Source: Proteiniclasticum ruminis (GTDB taxonomy: Bacteria; Bacillota; Clostridia; Clostridiales; Clostridiaceae). Taken from it: 64,000 nt of DNA. Position 1 is the stretch's first letter. Every line of letters starts with the position of its first letter. This document shows positions 1-8,856 of this stretch, in pieces. A program made the position numbers and the translations under genes. The notes under the pieces were generated by a model. The model was not told the DNA's origin. It saw nothing but the letters and a program-made list of their open reading frames with translations, and did not search any database. Location of the stretch: positions 1-64,000 of the forward strand of contig NZ_FOVK01000007.1 in the NCBI RefSeq assembly GCF_900115135.1. Direction: 5' to 3'.

Positions 1-70
1 ATATTTATCCCACTCATTCACTCACACATTTCTCCTAGTTTTATTCGTTTACCCGATTTTTCTTCAGGAG

Positions 71-94
71 TTTAACTGTCTAAACACAGTTAAA
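71..94. repeat. 9-bp inverted repeat (TTTAACTGT / ACAGTTAAA)
   Basis: Perfect 9-bp arms separated by 6 nt. No T-run follows on either strand, so it is not an intrinsic terminator; it could be an operator for something left of the window. In the rest of bases 1-248 I see no convincing gene, only a 20-codon plus-strand ORF (188-250) with a fair purine-rich site before it, too short to call. Confidence 0.35.
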
Positions 95-248
95 TCAATA
101 CTTTGAGCAGATTCGTAGCACGCATCAGTTCGGGAAATGATAGGATAAGAGACAATTTCGGATAGATGTATGGGAAAAGGGTGGGAAATGAGCTTGTATC
201 AATGGATAGAGGCTTGGGAGAAGGAGAAGAATGGGGAAAGGAAGGGGT

Positions 249-286
249 AAAAAAAGAGCGAGGCAGTTATTGCTGCTTCACTCTTA
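249..286 (-). terminator. Intrinsic terminator after recR
   Basis: On the minus strand an imperfect 13-bp stem (AAGAGTGAAGCAG paired with CTGCCTCGCTCTT) with a 6-nt loop runs straight into a T-run. It lies about 60 nt beyond the recR stop and closes the dnaX-ybaB-recR transcript. Confidence 0.85.
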
Positions 287-343
287 AGTGGGGTGTTTAA
301 ATTTTTGGTATGACTTTATTTTAAATTATCAGAATTTCTTCGA

Positions 344-943
344 TTACTTAATCTCTTTTCTGCCCTCAAAGGATTTAGCCAAGGTCACTTCATCCGCATA
401 CTCCAGATCACTTCCTACTGGCATACCCGAAGCGATTCTAGTCACTTTCACATCCAGGGGCTTCAGCACTCTGGAAATATACATGGCCGTAGCTTCCCCT
501 TCTATGGTTGCATTGGTGGCCACAATAACCTCCTGGATTTCTCCGGACATTCTTCGTACCAGCTCTTTGATTTTGATGTCCTCAGGTCCTCTCCCTGCCA
601 TGGGAGAGATGCTTCCATGAAGCACATGGTATACACCGTTGAAGTCACGGACTCTTTCGATGGCCATGATGTCCTTGGGCTGTTCCACCACACAGATGAC
701 GTTATGGTCTCTGTTGGGATTCCCACAGATGGCACAAGGATCCTTCTCTGTATAGTTTCCGCAGATCCCGCAGTACTTCACAGTTCCTCGAGCTTTCACC
801 AGAGCATCTGCAAACTCACGGACTTCATCCTCTGGGAGATTCAAAATATGCAGCGTCAGTCTCTGCGCTGTCTTGCTGCCAATACTGGGAAGCTTTGCAA
901 ACTCTTCAATGAGCTTCTCAATGGCCACTGGATAAAAATCCAT
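344..943 (-). CDS. recR: Recombination mediator protein RecR
   Basis: 199 residues, the normal RecR length. RecR works with RecO (and RecF) to load RecA onto SSB-coated single-stranded DNA during gap repair. An N-terminal helix-hairpin-helix segment (about 1-50, containing [12 protein letters not shown]) is followed by a four-cysteine zinc finger (C58, C61, C70, C73) and a Toprim domain (about 81-175, starting [10 protein letters not shown]). The ATG is preceded by AGGAGG-like sequence. It is last in the dnaX-ybaB-recR operon, the order found in Bacillus and many Clostridia, and a terminator follows. The family assignment is secure. Confidence 0.97.
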   Translation of the reverse strand: MDFYPVAIEKLIEEFAKLPSIGSKTAQRLTLHILNLPEDEVREFADALVKARGTVKYCGICGNYTEKDPCAICGNPNRDHNVICVVEQPKDIMAIERVRDFNGVYHVLHGSISPMAGRGPEDIKIKELVRRMSGEIQEVIVATNATIEGEATAMYISRVLKPLDVKVTRIASGMPVGSDLEYADEVTLAKSFEGRKEIK

Positions 944-997
944 GAATATTCCTCCTAAAAAGAAGGATGCACCTTACATGCACCCTCATCCTGTTTG

Positions 998-1327
998 TTA
1001 AAATAATCCTGGCATGCCGCCTGTGAGCTTGCCCATCACTTTCTCAGCGTCCTCATCCGCCATCTGCATTGCAGCATTCACAGCAGAAAGCACAAGATCC
1101 TGCAGCATTTCCACATCATCTGGATCCACAACATCCTTATCAATGGTCACAGACTCCAGTCTCTTCTTGCCTGTAAGTTTTACGGATACTGCTCCGCCGC
1201 CAGCAGATGCCTCATAGATCTTAGACTCCAGTTCTTTCTGGTTCTTTTCCATGTCCTTCTGCATCTTCTGCGCCTGCTTCAGCAGGTTGTTCATATTGCC
1301 TCCCATACCTGGGAATCCCTTTGCCAT
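998..1327 (-). CDS. YbaB/EbfC family nucleoid-associated protein
   Basis: 109 residues. Family members are small DNA-binding dimers that coat the nucleoid, and the gene is almost always found between dnaX and recR, as here. The N-terminus ([18 protein letters not shown]) is Gly/Met/Asn-rich, a charged coiled-coil helix follows (about 15-45), then the conserved core with [13 protein letters not shown] and a [12 protein letters not shown] segment. It ends in a Gly/Met-rich tail ([11 protein letters not shown]), also typical. RBS AGGAGG sits before the ATG. Its cellular role is inferred from the family only. Confidence 0.95.
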   Translation of the reverse strand: MAKGFPGMGGNMNNLLKQAQKMQKDMEKNQKELESKIYEASAGGGAVSVKLTGKKRLESVTIDKDVVDPDDVEMLQDLVLSAVNAAMQMADEDAEKVMGKLTGGMPGLF

Positions 1328-1394
1328 AATAATACCTCCTACAATCTCTTTTCTTTACTTACTTTACAATAACTCTGCCTCAGTTTCAAGGCCG

Positions 1395-3062
1395 CTATTC
1401 CTCTACAATATTGATGCCAAGTTTTTTGAGATTCTCTTCAAAATCCCCATCTTCCTGGGTTGAGGCTCTTTCTTCCCGTTCCCCTTCCACTGTAAATCGG
1501 AACTTCACCGGTTCACCTAAGATGGTCGCTGCGGCATCTTCCAAAATCTCTTTGTTCTCTTTCTTTTCCAGACGCTTTTTGCTGAATCCGTATTCCTTGC
1601 CGAATCGTACTTCAATGACGCCTCGGTCACATTTCACCGGCTGCCCGACGATGATGGATGCCTGGACGATCATCTGTCTTCTGGCTTTCAGCGCTTCCAT
1701 GATCTCTTTCCAGTTTCTCTTCACCATATCCAGCGTCACTTTACAGTCATCATTGAAAATCTCTTCTTCAATTCTCACTGCTGTTTTCATCACTTTAAGC
1801 TCTTCTTTTTTCTCCAGAGCTGATGGCGATGCTGGTTTTACAGATGCAGGGCTTTGTCCCCGGGGAGACCCTGCCTGCTCTGAAGATTCCGCCTTGACTT
1901 TATTGAAATCTCCTCTTCTTAAGAAATCCTCAATGACGGAAAGCCTTCCCAGCATGGATTCTGAAGAAATATCCAGTTCATTCTTTGTAAGGCTGATGAT
2001 GGCAAGTTCCAGATAGATCCTGGACTGTTTGCTGAATTTCGCCTGTTCTTCGGCTTTTTGGAGAAGTCTGATGATTCTCGTGATCACTTCATTGGAAGCG
2101 ATGTCTCCCTGCCTTTTGATGATCTCAATGTCTTCTTTCGACAGATCAATGACTTCTTCAGGATTCGGCATGATTTTCGCCAGCAGAATGTTTCTGAAAT
2201 GAAGAATAAGGTCCTTGGTGAAGCTGTAAGGATCTTTTCCTCCATCCACCACTTCATCCAGAATCCTGATGGATTCTTTCACATCTTTACTGAGCATCGC
2301 CTCTGACAGCTTAAAAAGATTCTCCTGCCCTGAAAGACCCAGCATATCCAGCACGTCTGTATACTCAAGCTTTCCATCACCCATGCTGATGGCCTGGTCC
2401 ATGATGGAGAGAGCATCTCTCATGGCGCCATCGGAGATTCTGGCAATAAGATCCAGGGATCTGTCTTCTGCATAGATGCCCTTATCTTTTGCAATCTCTC
2501 TCAGCCTTTTTGCGATTTCAGTGTACTTGATCCTCTTGAAATCAAAACGCTGACAACGGGAAAGTATGGTTACAGGCAGTTTCTGTGGATCTGTGGTTGC
2601 CAGAATAAAGACCACATGTTCCGGAGGCTCTTCCAATGTCTTCAGGAAGGCATTCACCGCTCCCGTAGAGAGCATATGCACTTCATCAAGGATGTAGACT
2701 TTATATTTCCCTTCATGAGGAGGGTACTGCACTTCATCCACAAGATCTCTGATGTCATCCACTTTATTGTTGGTGGCAGCATCCTGCTCCACCACATCAA
2801 GAGAAAGCCCTTGATCTATTTTCACACACATGGCACATTTATTGCATGGTTCTCCTTCATGAAGATCCAGGCAGTTCAGTGCTTTGGCCATGATTTTCGC
2901 ACAGGTGGTTTTACCTGTTCCTCTGGTTCCGCTGAAAAGATAGGCATGACCTACTCGGCTGGTTCTGATCTCGTTTTTCAGTGTCGTTGTGATATGTTCC
3001 TGACCAATGACATCCCGAAAAACCCTTGGTCTCCATTCGCGATAGAGCGCTGTATATGCCAT
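1395..3062 (-). CDS. dnaX: DNA polymerase III subunit gamma/tau
   Basis: 555 residues from the ATG that follows AGCAGGTGAG and begins MAYTALYREWRP, the universal DnaX start; 35 extra upstream codons in frame lack the family sequence and are excluded. DnaX is the clamp-loader ATPase that links the replicative polymerase cores to the helicase. Visible are the Walker A motif GTRGTGKT (residues 45-52), a four-cysteine zinc module (C64, C73, C76, C79), the Walker B variant YILDEVHML and the sensor segment ATTDPQKLPVTILSRC. The C-terminal third is charged and variable, as expected for the tau part. I see no obvious slippery heptamer, so production of a short gamma form is not indicated. Confidence 0.97.
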   Translation of the reverse strand: MAYTALYREWRPRVFRDVIGQEHITTTLKNEIRTSRVGHAYLFSGTRGTGKTTCAKIMAKALNCLDLHEGEPCNKCAMCVKIDQGLSLDVVEQDAATNNKVDDIRDLVDEVQYPPHEGKYKVYILDEVHMLSTGAVNAFLKTLEEPPEHVVFILATTDPQKLPVTILSRCQRFDFKRIKYTEIAKRLREIAKDKGIYAEDRSLDLIARISDGAMRDALSIMDQAISMGDGKLEYTDVLDMLGLSGQENLFKLSEAMLSKDVKESIRILDEVVDGGKDPYSFTKDLILHFRNILLAKIMPNPEEVIDLSKEDIEIIKRQGDIASNEVITRIIRLLQKAEEQAKFSKQSRIYLELAIISLTKNELDISSESMLGRLSVIEDFLRRGDFNKVKAESSEQAGSPRGQSPASVKPASPSALEKKEELKVMKTAVRIEEEIFNDDCKVTLDMVKRNWKEIMEALKARRQMIVQASIIVGQPVKCDRGVIEVRFGKEYGFSKKRLEKKENKEILEDAAATILGEPVKFRFTVEGEREERASTQEDGDFEENLKKLGINIVEE

Positions 3063-3099
3063 GACTTTTCTCACCTGCTTTCCAAATACTTCCTTTACT

Positions 3100-3128
3100 A
3101 TTATACATGAGTTCCAAATAATTTTCAT
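3100..3128 (-). promoter_or_regulatory. Candidate dnaX promoter
   Basis: TATAAT (plus 3100-3105) lies about 40 nt before the dnaX ATG; the hexamer 17 nt upstream is only a poor -35 (ATGAAA). The -10 match is perfect, the -35 is weak, so confidence is modest. Confidence 0.4.
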
Positions 3129-3186
3129 AGAATCAGGAAAAGTAACTGAAGAATCTCCTGTTTCCACTTGTTACTTTTTCGCAAGA

Positions 3187-3215
3187 TTGAATATTCAGTC
3201 ATTTAGTGGTATGTT
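3187..3215 (+). promoter_or_regulatory. Promoter of the Na/Pi cotransporter gene
   Basis: TTGAAT, 17-nt spacer, TATGTT, placed about 50 nt before the ATG of the transporter. It is divergent from the dnaX promoter. Confidence 0.55.
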
Positions 3216-3264
3216 TGTGCTGAATAGAACAAACTGCTTTTACTATGAAAAAGGATGGGATTCT

Positions 3265-4920
3265 ATGATGGACTTTCTTTTTGGTATCGTCGGAGGTACC
3301 GCTCTATTGATGTATGGAGTGGATCTCATGGGAGAAGGCCTGGAAAACATGTCCAGTTCTATGATGAAAAAGATCCTTGAAAAATTCACCGGAAAACTTT
3401 GGAAAGCTTTTTTAGCAGGAATTTTCCTCACCGCTGCTGTTCAAAGCAGTACGGCTATATCTGTCCTCAGTGTAGGGTTTGTCAATTCTGGTATTATGAG
3501 ACTTTCCCAAGCCATTGGTATCATCTATGGCGCAAACATCGGAACTACCATCACAGCACAGTTCATGGCTTTGAGCTTCAGTTTCAACATCATCACTCTT
3601 TCACTTCCAATTTTAGGCATCGGCTATATTCTTTACGTCTCTGCTCATAAGGTGAAGCTGAAGAGTCTGGGGCAGGCTTTCATGGGCATAGGCTTTCTTC
3701 TTCTGGGTCTTAGAATCCTTAATGAAGGGATTCCTTATATGGAGCAAAGTAAGCTCATCAGAGATTTTTTTGAACACTATGCATCCAATGTTGTTTTCGG
3801 CATCCTTTTAGGCACTGTAACCACGGCACTTGTCCACAGCAGTGCAGCCACTGTAGGGATTGTGATCCTCCTTGGAAACTCTGGACTCATTGACCTTAGA
3901 ACAGCCATCATCCTGATGCTGGGGGACAACATCGGCACTTCCATCACAGCCCTCATCGCCTCGTTAAAAGGAAACATCAATGCAAAAAGAACCGCTTGGG
4001 GACATGCGCTTCACAATCTCATTGGTGTTCTCATCGCATTGCCCTTCCTCAATCCTTTCGTCTCTTTCATCGAGTATTTTACTGTGAACATCCAAGGATC
4101 TGATAGCATTCAGGTGATGATCGCAAACTCCCATACGATATTCAACATCATCGTGGCGCTGATTTTTCTTCCACTGAATAAGTACTTTGTGCAGCTTCTG
4201 ATGTTCCTTGTGAAAGAACGCACTTCAGACGAAGGGAAAGTTCAGACCATCCTCGATCCTCTGCTCCTGGATACCCCTGTGGCATCTCTTGGTGCCAGTA
4301 TTAGAGAACTTACACTGACTCTTCAAAAAGTAACGGATAACAACGTAAAAGCACTAAACCACATCACCAGCGATAGGAGCATTTCTGATACATCGCCCAT
4401 CCGGAAAGAAATCACTCGAACTCAGAAAGAGCTGACCCTCTACATGATGGAACTCTATAAACGTTCTCTGACGGAAACTCAGTCCATCATGATTCCAGGC
4501 ATCATAAAAGGAGCAAAATATCTCGAGCGTATGGGTAGTCTCACGGATCATCTGGAGGTTTTGGCAGTGGAAAGACTGGAAAAGGAGTGCTACTTCACCC
4601 CGGATGCCATGAGTGAGGTGGAAAACCTCTCCCTTTCACTTCAGGGACTCTATGAGGAAACCGCCCTTCACCTTTCTAAGGATGTTCCTTGTGATCTCCC
4701 ACTGGCTACAGAATCATGGATCCACTTTGACGAACTCCTGGCCAAAGCAAATAACGATCATATTATGAGGCTGGAGAAAGACCAGTGCTCCATTGAGGCT
4801 TCTCTTGTCTATCTGGAGATCCTCTCCACCCTGGAGAGAATCAAATACTATCTCTTCCAGATCAAGAAACTGGCCTGTTATGAGTTTCAAGGTTCCTCTT
4901 CTCCATTGGAAGTTCTATAA
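3265..4920 (+). CDS. Na/Pi cotransporter family protein with C-terminal PhoU-like domain
   Basis: 551 residues from the ATG after AAGGATGGGA. A longer frame begins at 3061 but its first 68 residues look non-coding. The N-terminal 320 residues hold about eight hydrophobic segments with the duplicated signature of the SLC34/NptA family: QSSTAISVLSVGF in the first repeat and SSAATVGIVILLG in the second, each next to a G-N-I-G-T motif (YGANIGTTITA, LGDNIGTSITA). The C-terminal 200 residues are helical and charged, as in PhoU-like regulatory domains fused to bacterial members. The expected role is sodium-coupled phosphate transport. It interrupts the usual SRP RNA-dnaX neighbourhood in the opposite direction. 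Confidence 0.9.
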   Translation: MMDFLFGIVGGTALLMYGVDLMGEGLENMSSSMMKKILEKFTGKLWKAFLAGIFLTAAVQSSTAISVLSVGFVNSGIMRLSQAIGIIYGANIGTTITAQFMALSFSFNIITLSLPILGIGYILYVSAHKVKLKSLGQAFMGIGFLLLGLRILNEGIPYMEQSKLIRDFFEHYASNVVFGILLGTVTTALVHSSAATVGIVILLGNSGLIDLRTAIILMLGDNIGTSITALIASLKGNINAKRTAWGHALHNLIGVLIALPFLNPFVSFIEYFTVNIQGSDSIQVMIANSHTIFNIIVALIFLPLNKYFVQLLMFLVKERTSDEGKVQTILDPLLLDTPVASLGASIRELTLTLQKVTDNNVKALNHITSDRSISDTSPIRKEITRTQKELTLYMMELYKRSLTETQSIMIPGIIKGAKYLERMGSLTDHLEVLAVERLEKECYFTPDAMSEVENLSLSLQGLYEETALHLSKDVPCDLPLATESWIHFDELLAKANNDHIMRLEKDQCSIEASLVYLEILSTLERIKYYLFQIKKLACYEFQGSSSPLEVL

Positions 4921-4927
4921 CAAAAAG

Positions 4928-4964
4928 CCCTTTGCTTATCACTAAGCAAAGGGTTCTATTTTTC
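4928..4964. terminator. Bidirectional terminator between Na/Pi gene and SRP RNA
   Basis: An 11-bp stem CCCTTTGCTTA / TAAGCAAAGGG with a 4-nt loop. T-rich tracts follow on the plus strand (after the transporter) and on the minus strand (CTTTTTG, after the SRP RNA), so it can serve both convergent transcripts. Confidence 0.85.
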
Positions 4965-4970
4965 ATTTAA

Positions 4971-5238
4971 AACCGTGCACCCAACTCTGACAGTAACCGT
5001 TCAAGCGTTACCCGAACAGTAAACTCAAAGCAGATTTGCCACGGCACACGAATAATTCTATTTATCGCTGCTACCTTCCGGTCCTGACGAGGTTCATAGA
5101 CATCCATTGCGTGGGATCCACTTATCAACGTCACTTTTAAGGGTCAGACCCTGAAAGATCAAGCCTCGGTTAGGGATTACACCCTGCTGTAGCGGATTGC
5201 AGGTTACAGGGCACCGCTAACTCCCCGTCTAGCACGGT
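4971..5238 (-). ncRNA. ffs: Signal recognition particle RNA, large bacterial type
   Basis: About 268 nt. The 5' and 3' ends pair (ACCGTGC with GCACGGT), and the 5' domain carries GGGGAGTTAGCGGTGCCCTG, very like Bacillus scRNA. The SRP54-binding hairpin is present with its diagnostic GTCAGGACCGGAAGGTAGCA around 5070-5090. The size includes the Alu domain, as in Firmicutes and unlike the 4.5S RNA of Proteobacteria. It follows tRNA-Ser by a few bases and is probably co-transcribed with it. Exact ends are estimated from the terminal helix. Confidence 0.93.
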
Positions 5239-5240
5239 AA

Positions 5241-5330
5241 TGGCGGAGAGGATGGGATTTGAACCCATGATCGAGTTTCCCCGATACACACTTTCCAGGC
5301 GTGCGCCTTCGACCACTCGGCCACCTCTCC
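5241..5330 (-). tRNA. tRNA-Ser (GGA)
   Basis: 90 nt with the CCA encoded. Acceptor GGAGAGG pairs with CCTCTCC; the anticodon stem CACGC/GTGTG encloses loop CTGGAAA, giving anticodon GGA (codons UCC/UCU). A long variable arm, as in serine tRNAs, and the T-arm GGTTCAAATCC are present. Directly upstream of the SRP RNA, as in Bacillus subtilis. Confidence 0.97.
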
Positions 5331-5370
5331 ACATATCAATTGCTCACGTATTCCATAAGCAACAAAGTTA

Positions 5371-5399
5371 ATTTTAAAGGAAAAGACTACTGAAGTCAA
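5371..5399 (-). promoter_or_regulatory. Promoter of tRNA-Ser and SRP RNA
   Basis: On the minus strand TTGACT, a 17-nt spacer and TAAAAT, ending about 40 nt before the tRNA 5' end: a near-consensus sigma-A promoter. Confidence 0.8.
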
Positions 5400-5469
5400 T
5401 AGTTAAAATGGATTTTTTCACAGGAACTTCATCCCCCATGGAAGAACTGTTCTGAAATAAGATATGGCC

Positions 5470-5500
5470 AAAATCTCAGGGCTGTGAGATCACAGCCCTG
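5470..5500 (-). terminator. Terminator after the DUF1015 gene
   Basis: An 11-bp perfect stem CAGGGCTGTGA / TCACAGCCCTG with a 2-nt loop (4 when the end pair opens), followed on the minus strand by AGATTTTGG. The T-run is short, but the stem is strong and it lies about 20 nt after the stop. Confidence 0.7.
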
Positions 5501-5520
5501 GACTTCAGCTTTTATTTTAT

Positions 5521-6768
5521 CTATTCCAGATCATGAAGGAACAGACCACTTCTCAGTTTAGGCTCAAACCAGGTGGATTTTGGCGGCATAACCATCCCTG
5601 CATCGGAGATGGATATGAGGTCCATGATGGTGGTTGGATACATGGAGAAGGCTACTTTCATGTCTTTCTCCACTCTTCTTTCCAGTTCTTTCAGCCCCCG
5701 GATTCCACCTACAAAATCAATTCTCTTGTCTACTCTTGGATCTTCGATCCCTAAAACTGGATGCAGCAGATGATCCTGAAGGATTTTACAGTCCAGCCTT
5801 TTTAAAGGATCCTCATCGAAAATGATATGCTCTTTGGCTTCCAGCTTATACCATCTGCCGTCCAGATACATACCAAAGGTGTGCTTCCTCTCTGGTCTGT
5901 AAGGCCCTTCTCCTTCATATGCTGTGACGGTGAAGTCTTTTTTTACAGCTTCCATAAACTGCTCACTGTCGCAGCCATTGAGATCCTTCACAACACGGTT
6001 GTAATCCATGATTCTCAGTTCATTGCTTGGGAAAATCACAGACAGGAAGTAGTTGAACTCCTCTTCTCCAGTAAAATCTTTATTCTTCTCTCTTCGCATC
6101 ATGCCCACCCGGACAGCAGAAGCCGCACGGTGATGGCCATCGGCGATATAGAGTGATTCTACTTTTTCAAATCTCTTTTTCAGCTCTTCAATGATATTTT
6201 CATCAAGAATCGCCCAGGCGGTATGCGTTACACCATCTTCTGCGACGAAATCGTACAGTGGCTCATGGTTTTTCTTATAGTCTTCGATGATTCTTGTGAT
6301 TTCCTCCTGGTACACATAGGTCAGAAAAATCGGTCCCGTATGGAAGTTGGTCACATCCACGTGACGGATTCGGTCGGCTTCTTTTTCTGCTCTGGTGAAC
6401 TCATGCTTTTTAATGACATTGTTCTGGTAGTCATCAATGGATGCAAGGGAAACCAGTCCAGTCTGGGGATGTCCATCCATGACCAAGGTGTAGATATACA
6501 GGGCTTTATCTGCCTCTTGTACAAGAGTGCCATCTTCGATGAACTTCACAATGTTCTCTCTAGCCTTGTCGTAGACTCTCTGGTCATAAAGATCAATGGA
6601 AGGAGGAAGATCCACTTCTGACTTGTCCACATGGAGAAAGCTGTAAGGATTGTCTTTCACCATCTCTCTCGCTTCTTCAGAGTTCATTACATCATAGGGC
6701 AGTGCAGCTACCTTGTCTGCTAAAGTCTCATGGGGTCTTACTGCACGAAAAGGTCTTACTATCGCCAT
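5521..6768 (-). CDS. DUF1015 family protein in the serine operon
   Basis: 415 residues, the normal length for DUF1015 (COG4198). Starts MAIVRPFRAVRPHETLADKV with the family's conserved ALPYDVMN, has HVDKSE near residue 50, and a strongly conserved YIADGHHRAASAVR near residue 215 whose histidines suggest a phosphate- or metal-handling active site. It is third in a serC-serA-DUF1015 operon, 15 nt after serA. The known family is uncharacterised to my knowledge; the position, and the lack of a phosphoserine phosphatase gene here, make a role in serine metabolism plausible but unproven. No signal peptide or membrane segment, so it should be cytosolic. Confidence 0.85.
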   Translation of the reverse strand: MAIVRPFRAVRPHETLADKVAALPYDVMNSEEAREMVKDNPYSFLHVDKSEVDLPPSIDLYDQRVYDKARENIVKFIEDGTLVQEADKALYIYTLVMDGHPQTGLVSLASIDDYQNNVIKKHEFTRAEKEADRIRHVDVTNFHTGPIFLTYVYQEEITRIIEDYKKNHEPLYDFVAEDGVTHTAWAILDENIIEELKKRFEKVESLYIADGHHRAASAVRVGMMRREKNKDFTGEEEFNYFLSVIFPSNELRIMDYNRVVKDLNGCDSEQFMEAVKKDFTVTAYEGEGPYRPERKHTFGMYLDGRWYKLEAKEHIIFDEDPLKRLDCKILQDHLLHPVLGIEDPRVDKRIDFVGGIRGLKELERRVEKDMKVAFSMYPTTIMDLISISDAGMVMPPKSTWFEPKLRSGLFLHDLE

Positions 6769-6783
6769 TTTTTCTCTCCTTCT

Positions 6784-7695
6784 CTATGCAAAGAATGTCT
6801 TGATGATGGAGATGATCTCCTCACCAATGCGCAGCTGTGCTTCTACGGTAGATGCTCCTGTATGTGGGGTCAGAGAAATCTTTTCATGGGTATAGATTCT
6901 CTCGTTCTTTGTAGGTTCTTCCTTGAACACATCCACGGCTGCCGCTGTGACTTTACCACGGTCTAAAGCATCACAAAGGGCTTCTTCATCAATGAGTCCG
7001 CCTCTGGCTGTATTCACAAGATACACGCCGTCCTTCATCTTTTCGATTTCTTCCTTGCCGATGAGATAAGGTCTGTCCGCAAGCTTTGGCATATGGAGGG
7101 AAATAAAGTCTGCTTCTTTATAAAGCTCTTCCATGGTCACATAGCGGAATGGATCATTCTCAGGCTTGTGTCCGCTTCTGTTGGTGTAAATGACCTTCAT
7201 GCCAAGGGCATCTGCTCTTTTGGCCACCTCTTTGGCGATTCTGCCAAAGCCGATGAGCCCTAATGTTTTACCAGAAAGTTCAATGCCTTCATAGTGCTTC
7301 TTGTTCCATTTTCCTTCTCTCATGGTCACATTGGCACTGTGGATATGTCTTGCAATGTTGAACATATGTCCTATGGCAAGTTCTGCCACAGATGCACTGG
7401 AAGCGTTGGGTGTGTTTCTTACAGAAATGCCCTTTTCCTCCGCGTATTTCACATCAATGTTGTCCACGCCTACCCCGCCACGGATGACAAGCTTCAGTCT
7501 TCCGGTCTTCAGCGCTTCATCGATGAGAGGTTCTCTGATCTTTGTTGCGGATCTGACCACAACCACATCAAATTCCTTGATCTTTTCCATGAGTTCAGGC
7601 AGTTCGTAATGCTCATTGACCACTCCAAAACCGGATTCCTCCAAATTTTTGATGGCACTGGCTTCCATGCCGTCTGCAGCTAATATTCTTATCAT
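6784..7695 (-). CDS. serA: D-3-phosphoglycerate dehydrogenase, short form
   Basis: 303 residues. Oxidises 3-phosphoglycerate to 3-phosphohydroxypyruvate, the first step of serine synthesis. It has the 2-hydroxyacid dehydrogenase layout: RGGVGVDNIDV (about residue 70), the NAD-binding loop LGLIGFGRIAKEVAKRA (about 145-160), NTARGGLIDE with the catalytic Arg, and SLTPHTGAS with the catalytic His near the end. It stops after the catalytic domain, so the C-terminal ACT regulatory domain of long SerA proteins is absent and serine feedback through ACT is not expected. serC lies 29 nt upstream. Confidence 0.93.
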   Translation of the reverse strand: MIRILAADGMEASAIKNLEESGFGVVNEHYELPELMEKIKEFDVVVVRSATKIREPLIDEALKTGRLKLVIRGGVGVDNIDVKYAEEKGISVRNTPNASSASVAELAIGHMFNIARHIHSANVTMREGKWNKKHYEGIELSGKTLGLIGFGRIAKEVAKRADALGMKVIYTNRSGHKPENDPFRYVTMEELYKEADFISLHMPKLADRPYLIGKEEIEKMKDGVYLVNTARGGLIDEEALCDALDRGKVTAAAVDVFKEEPTKNERIYTHEKISLTPHTGASTVEAQLRIGEEIISIIKTFFA

Positions 7696-7724
7696 GATGA
7701 TATCCCCCCTATTATCTAATCTGT

Positions 7725-8807
7725 TTACGCGTTCTTTTCTTCAAACTCCTTCATGAATGCAACCAGGGCTTCTACACCTTCCATTGGCATCGCATTGTAG
7801 ATGGAGGCTCTCATGCCACCAACAGAGCGGTGACCCTTGAGATTTGAGAATCCTCTTTCTGCGCTTTCCTTCACGAACTTCGCATCCAGCTCCTCATTTC
7901 CTGTCATAAAGGTCACGTTCATCAGAGAACGGTTCTCCTTCACCACATTGGTCTTGAAGAGTTTGCTCTGATCCAGGTAATCATAAAGCAGTGCTGCTTT
8001 CTTTGTATTGTGTGCTTCCATACCGGTAAGACCACCCATGGATTCCACCCAATCCAGAACAAGTCCTAGAATATAGATGGCATAGGTTGGTGGTGTGTTG
8101 TACATGGAGTCATTGGCTACCATTTCGTCAAATCTCATCATTACTGGGGTCTTGTCCAGAGGTTCTCCCACAAGATCCTCACGGATGATGACCACGGTAA
8201 GACCCGCTGGTCCCATGTTTTTCTGAGCGCCCGCATAGATGACACCATACTTTTCCACATCTACTGGTTTTGACAGGATGCAGGAGGACATATCGGAAAC
8301 GATGGGCACTCCATTGGTTTCTGGCAAGTAGTTATAAGTGGTGCCAAAAATGGTGTTGTTTTCACAGATGTGGAGATAGTCCGCATCTGGAGAAAGATTC
8401 AGTTCTTCTTGGGTTGGAATATGACTGAAATTGTCCGCCTTACTTGTGGCTGCCAGGTGAGCCTCTCCATACTTCTGTGCTTCCTTATACGCTTTTCCGG
8501 AGAAGCTTCCAGATACGATGTAATCCGCTTTCCTGTTCTTGGTCATAAGATTCATCGGAATCATGGAGAACTGGAGCGTCGCGCCTCCCTGAAGAAAGAG
8601 CACCTTGTAGTTGTCTGGAATGCCCATAACTTCTCTGAGCTTTCTTTCTGTGTCCTTGATGATTTTGTCATAGACTTTGCTTCTATGGCTCATTTCCATG
8701 ACAGACATACCGGAGTTGTTGTAATCAAGCATCTCACTGGCTGCTTTTTCCAGTACGGAAACGGGCAGCATGGATGGACCTGCGGAGAAATTGAAAATTC
8801 TTGACAA
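7725..8807 (-). CDS. serC: Phosphoserine aminotransferase
   Basis: 360 residues from a TTG start that sits 7 nt after AAGGAG and begins (M)SRIFNFSAGPSMLP, the canonical SerC N-terminus; a longer frame starts upstream but lacks family sequence. SerC is a PLP enzyme converting 3-phosphohydroxypyruvate and glutamate to phosphoserine. Visible are SGMSVMEMSHRS, GGATLQFSMIP, and the PLP lysine in YAGAQKNMGPAGLTVVII. The end has the conserved KGHRSVGGMRASIYNAMP. It is the first gene of serC-serA-DUF1015, with its own promoter just upstream. Confidence 0.95.
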   Translation of the reverse strand: MSRIFNFSAGPSMLPVSVLEKAASEMLDYNNSGMSVMEMSHRSKVYDKIIKDTERKLREVMGIPDNYKVLFLQGGATLQFSMIPMNLMTKNRKADYIVSGSFSGKAYKEAQKYGEAHLAATSKADNFSHIPTQEELNLSPDADYLHICENNTIFGTTYNYLPETNGVPIVSDMSSCILSKPVDVEKYGVIYAGAQKNMGPAGLTVVIIREDLVGEPLDKTPVMMRFDEMVANDSMYNTPPTYAIYILGLVLDWVESMGGLTGMEAHNTKKAALLYDYLDQSKLFKTNVVKENRSLMNVTFMTGNEELDAKFVKESAERGFSNLKGHRSVGGMRASIYNAMPMEGVEALVAFMKEFEEKNA

Positions 8808-8856
8808 TGTGATCGCTCCTTTTATTTTCATACTTTGTTCATGGCTTTCTACTCTC

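Noticed and set aside
188-250. 20-codon ORF near the left edge
   Set aside because: Only a weak purine-rich site before it and no recognisable sequence; too short to support.
3061-3264. N-terminal extension of the Na/Pi cotransporter frame
   Set aside because: No family sequence, and the RBS AAGGATGGGA lies just before the ATG at 3265; the extension also covers the promoter.
7294-7683. Plus-strand ORFs opposite serA (and similar long antisense ORFs opposite oraE, dnaX, fruA, AI-2E genes)
   Set aside because: They mirror well-supported genes, lack ribosome binding sites and have low-complexity, non-family sequence.
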